Shown here one piece after another: positions 61,247-64,000 of a DNA stretch of 64,000 nt. The notes under the pieces were generated by a model that saw nothing but the letters and a program-made list of their open reading frames with translations, searched no databases and was not told the DNA's origin. The first letter of the stretch is position 1; every line of letters begins with the position of its first letter. Source of the stretch: Bacillaceae bacterium IKA-2. GTDB taxonomy: Bacteria > Bacillota > Bacilli > Bacillales > Anaerobacillaceae. The position numbers were made by a program, and so were the translations under genes. Where the stretch lies: contig CP134492.1 in the NCBI GenBank assembly GCA_031761875.1, positions 434,001 through 498,000 of the forward strand, given 5' to 3'.

Positions 61247-61556
61247 TACATATGAACGTATGCATGTTCATATTTTGAAGCAAAGGGAAGGTTCTTGCCA
61301 CTTTAGGCTTCTTATGCTTAGTTAACAGGGTATTCTTCTAAACTTCCAGTGAACTTCGAACTTCAACTTCGAGTACTGTCACCACCCGGTATTTGTCCAA
61401 ATTTGTAGAATAGAAGACTCGAAGAGTCGAAGAGTCGTTGTCAGAGTAGGACATAATTTCCCGGAATTATACGTGTCTACTACCATGGACGTAAAGCAGA
61501 TTATGTCTACATTAAAATATTTTATACGTCACTTATATTTAAATTTACGTAACAGG
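61247..61556. other. 310-base non-coding stretch with heptad-like repeats
   Basis: No supported gene. 61351-61371 holds ACTTCGAACTTCAACTTCGA (7-base ACTTCRA units), and 61414-61436 holds GACTCGAAGAGTCGAAGAGTC. This purine/pyrimidine pairing recalls the CTTTCCAA family at 41646-48212 but with a different unit. Confidence 0.5.
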
Positions 61557-61598
61557 TTGTTATGATATTACATTATAACAAGTGTTAACTTGTTATAA
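61557..61598 (+). promoter_or_regulatory. Likely operator: three TTGTTAT half-sites including a 26-bp palindrome
   Basis: TTATAACAAGT (61573-61583) and ACTTGTTATAA (61588-61598) are perfect arms around GTTA. A third half-site, TTGTTAT, lies at 61557-61563. The palindrome covers the -35 region of the predicted promoter at 61593-61621, a good place for a repressor. Confidence 0.6.
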
Positions 61599-61621
61599 AA
61601 ATTGTAGTTACTTGGTATAAT
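61593..61621 (+). promoter_or_regulatory. Candidate extended -10 promoter for the flippase gene
   Basis: TGGTATAAT (TATAAT at 61616-61621, TG one base before it) with a weak TTATAA -35 (61593-61598) and 17 bases between. About 45 bases ahead of the start. Confidence 0.6.
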
Positions 61622-61664
61622 ACGGCCGCTGCGAATTTGAATTCAGTAACTAAAGGAGTATAGA

Positions 61665-62960
61665 ATGAAAAGCAAGTTAATCAAACTAAGTAAAAAACCA
61701 TTTGTGCAGAATGTAGCGATAGTAGCCACGGGCACAGCTGCAGCTCAAGCCATCACTATGGCATTTGCACCTGTAATCACTCGTTTATATGGGCCGGAAG
61801 CATTTGGTGTACTGGGAGTGTTTATGGCGATGGTGGCAATTATTTCACCAATAGCAGCCCTGACTTATCCAATCGCTATAGTGCTACCAAAAAGTGATGC
61901 GGATGCCAAAGTATTAATTGGTATTTCTTTATATATTTCAGTAGGGATGTCGGCGGTTATAGCACTAATTTTAGTTTTATTTAATAATCCGATAGTTACT
62001 TTCCTGCAAATAGAAGTTATCGCACCTTTTTTATATTTGATTCCTCTGGTGATTTTATTTTCAGCGTTCCTACAAGTTGCACAGCAATGGCTAATACGAA
62101 CTAAACAGTTCAGAATCACCGCTAGGGTCGCATTCTTACAAGCTTTATTTTTAAACAGTGCTAAAGCAGGCATTGGCTGGTTCAATCCTGTGGCAGCTGT
62201 ACTCATAATTCTAGCAACGTTAGGTAGCGCTTTACACGCATTGATGCTTTTCTTAGGAGCAAGCCGTTCGCAGCGCAAACAAGTAGAAGAGTTAACTGAG
62301 TCTAATACGGTAAAAGAACTAGCCAAAAAGCATAGGGACTTCCCGATATATAGAGCGCCGCAAGTTTTCATTAATGCAATCTCTCAAAGCTTGCCTGTCT
62401 TATTATTAGCAAGTTTCTTTGGCCCTGCCTCCGCTGGATTTTACACTATAGGTAAAACCGTGCTTGGTATGCCAGCACAACTTATTGGAAGTTCGGTGGG
62501 TGATGTGTTTTATCCTCGGATTGCCGCGGCAGCGAATAACGGTGAAAACCTTACTCGTTTAATTACAAAAGCAACTCTAGGGCTTGCAGCAGTTGGTATC
62601 ATACCATTTGGAATAATTATCGCCTTAGGGCCCTGGATTTTTGGGTTTGTGTTTGGTGCAGAGTGGGTGTTGGCAGGGGAATATGCTAGATGGATAGCAC
62701 TTTGGAGTTTTTTTATGTTTCTAAATAATCCAAGTGTTAAAGCATTGCCTGTTTTGTCCGCACAGTTGTTTCACTTAAGGTTTACTATTTTTACTGTAAC
62801 AACACGAATTAGTGTTTTAGCAATTGGTTATTATGTGTTTTCAAGTGATATTGTAGCAGTTGCTTTATTTGGAGTGTCAGGTGCAATAATTAATATTATA
62901 TTAATTTTAATTACTCTCCAAAAAGGGAAAAGTTTTGATAAGTTACGGAGGCGTACATAA
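61665..62960 (+). CDS. Wzx-type polysaccharide repeat-unit flippase
   Basis: 431 residues, AAAGGAG site. About 12 membrane helices; N-terminal NVAIVATGTAAAQAITMAFAPVITRLYGPEAFG is the RfbX/Wzx (MOP superfamily) signature. It turns the undecaprenyl-linked repeat unit to the outer face. GC content is visibly higher than in the Wzy gene before it, so the two may have different origins. The next gene starts at the base after its stop. Confidence 0.92.
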   Translation: MKSKLIKLSKKPFVQNVAIVATGTAAAQAITMAFAPVITRLYGPEAFGVLGVFMAMVAIISPIAALTYPIAIVLPKSDADAKVLIGISLYISVGMSAVIALILVLFNNPIVTFLQIEVIAPFLYLIPLVILFSAFLQVAQQWLIRTKQFRITARVAFLQALFLNSAKAGIGWFNPVAAVLIILATLGSALHALMLFLGASRSQRKQVEELTESNTVKELAKKHRDFPIYRAPQVFINAISQSLPVLLLASFFGPASAGFYTIGKTVLGMPAQLIGSSVGDVFYPRIAAAANNGENLTRLITKATLGLAAVGIIPFGIIIALGPWIFGFVFGAEWVLAGEYARWIALWSFFMFLNNPSVKALPVLSAQLFHLRFTIFTVTTRISVLAIGYYVFSSDIVAVALFGVSGAIINIILILITLQKGKSFDKLRRRT

Positions 62961-64000
62961 ATGGCAAAAGTATTTATTTGTGGAGATATCGTAAATTACG
63001 AAAATCGTGATGGCTTGGTCTGCTCAAAGACTTTGTCTAAGGTGATTTCTGAAGCAGACTACTCTATATGTAATTTTGAGGCACCAATAGATGGTTTTGG
63101 TGAGCCACAGCCTAAATCAGGGTCTCATCATTTTCAGAGAAAATCGACAATAGGCGGTTTAAAGGAACAAGGGTTTAATTTGTTATGTATGGCGAATAAT
63201 CACATAATGGACTTTGGAAGTGCTGGATTAACGGAAACAATCAAAGAAGCAAATAGTTCAGGTTTAGAAACAATAGGTGCAGGGTCTGATTTTGATGAAG
63301 CTTATAAACCATTAATTAAGAAAATTGATAATCTAAAGCTTGGTATTATAAATGCATGTGAGGCTCAATTTGGTGTAATTGATTATTTTTCAGGACCAGA
63401 TCAAGCTGGCTATGCATGGATTAATCATAATAATATAGATAAACAAATTATTGAGCTTAGAAAGAAATGTGATTATGTTATAGTACTGTCTCATGCGGGC
63501 TTAGAGCATTATAACCTGCCACAAAAAGAGTGGAGAAGGCGTTATAAGCATTTCTGTGATTTAGGTGCTGATGCAATTGTCGGTTCTCACCCACACGTAC
63601 CTCAAGGCTATGAGCATTATAATGATTCTTTAATATTCTACAGTCTTGGAAATTTTTATTTTGATTCTAAAAACTATATTAAAAAGGAAGATCGTTCTTA
63701 CTCTATAGTCTTGCAGTTAGAGAAAAATAAGAAAATTAATTTTGAGCCAGTTTTTCATCACAAACAAGATGGATTGGTTCAACTCTCGCCACCAGATAAA
63801 CAAATTGATTTAAATTCTTTAAATGCGAATTTGAACGATGAATATGAAATGCTTCACAATGCAATGTCCCTTGCAGTTTATAGTAAAAAAATTAAGTCTA
63901 ATTTTATATATTCTATATTGCCTTTTCCGTATGATGGCAGATTAAAATCTTCGCTCAAAAGAATTATAGCTACGCTTCTGGGTAGAAAAAAGATAGATAA
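62961..64000 (+). CDS. CapA/PgsA-family metallophosphatase-like protein (3' end beyond window)
   Basis: At least 346 codons, open to the window end. GGAGGCG lies eight bases ahead of the ATG, which directly follows the wzx stop. Calcineurin-like motifs: FICGDIVN, CNFEAPI, CMANNHIMDFG, LSHAGLEHYN and the GSHPHVPQGYE and YSLGNFYFD blocks. CapA/PgsA proteins are linked to poly-gamma-glutamate and to capsule export or modification; no signal peptide or membrane anchor is seen at the start, so this one looks cytoplasmic. Its role in this operon is unclear. Confidence 0.88.
   Translation, partial: MAKVFICGDIVNYENRDGLVCSKTLSKVISEADYSICNFEAPIDGFGEPQPKSGSHHFQRKSTIGGLKEQGFNLLCMANNHIMDFGSAGLTETIKEANSSGLETIGAGSDFDEAYKPLIKKIDNLKLGIINACEAQFGVIDYFSGPDQAGYAWINHNNIDKQIIELRKKCDYVIVLSHAGLEHYNLPQKEWRRRYKHFCDLGADAIVGSHPHVPQGYEHYNDSLIFYSLGNFYFDSKNYIKKEDRSYSIVLQLEKNKKINFEPVFHHKQDGLVQLSPPDKQIDLNSLNANLNDEYEMLHNAMSLAVYSKKIKSNFIYSILPFPYDGRLKSSLKRIIATLLGRKKID

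Noticed and set aside
1-64000. tRNA, rRNA, complete IS element or prophage
   Set aside because: I saw no tRNA- or rRNA-like sequence, no intact transposase, integrase or phage gene.

Overview
The window reads as a chromosomal cell-wall and exopolysaccharide supercluster from a low-GC, endospore-former-type Gram-positive (Bacillaceae). The evidence is a flagellar FlgG-type end, an EpuA-family protein and fabZ in the same order as the flhP-ywpB end of the Bacillus subtilis mbl region, strong AGGAGG ribosome binding sites, GTG and TTG starts, SpoIID/LytB and CWB2-type wall proteins, and a full glycerol-phosphate teichoic acid gene set. The genus cannot be fixed from the sequence alone.

Layout. 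(1) 1-1406: end of a flagellar rod gene, a small membrane protein and fabZ. (2) 1812-21656: wall hydrolases and modifiers (SH3b-amidase, two SpoIID/LytB-type proteins, a wall-anchored subtilase) mixed with teichoic acid and glycan genes (LCP ligase, MurJ-like flippase, tagA, GT4, a Wzy-like protein, tagO, tagB, tagD). (3) 21895-34665: large CDP-glycerol glycerophosphotransferases, a teichoic acid glycosyltransferase, the tagGH exporter, a second tagO and a second LCP protein. TagO, TagA, TagD, TagB, polymerases, TagGH and LCP proteins together could make, export and attach a wall teichoic acid. (4) 34934-41594: ywqC-ywqD-ywqE tyrosine kinase/phosphatase switch, a CapD-type dehydratase, an SGNH hydrolase and a PG-binding NlpC/P60 endopeptidase. 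(5) 41640-48212: a repeat-rich patch around a class B PBP, a second CapD-type gene, two copies of a four-helix-bundle (23S-IVP/S23-type) gene in a local tandem duplication, and an HTH-plus-nucleotidyltransferase-like regulator. (6) 48213-64000: a long unusual leader, then an EPS operon: pglE/pglC/pglD-like genes (with a CapD protein, a diacetylbacillosamine route), capE/capF/capG-like genes (UDP-L-FucNAc route) with a WbuB-like transferase, an acetyltransferase, GT4 and GT2 enzymes, a decayed transposase, a Wzy-like polymerase, a Wzx-like flippase and a partial CapA-family protein.

How it works together: sugar activation (CapD, PglE, PglD, CapEFG), initiation on undecaprenyl phosphate (PglC-like), assembly by the GTs, flipping (Wzx) and polymerisation (Wzy) form a Wzx/Wzy polysaccharide pathway, tuned by YwqC/D/E. 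The teichoic acid genes are a parallel undecaprenyl-linked pathway, exported by TagGH and attached by LCP proteins.

The most unusual structure is in 41640-48212. A degenerate CTTTCCAA-type repeat family recurs at least seven times. Its members bracket both four-helix-bundle genes, and each of those genes is followed directly by a GNRA-capped hairpin carrying a compensatory base-pair change between copies. The arrangement repeats as a unit, as a mobile or RNA-linked element might. Separately, long perfect palindromes containing GGGGACAGGCACC (REP-like) sit between genes at several places.
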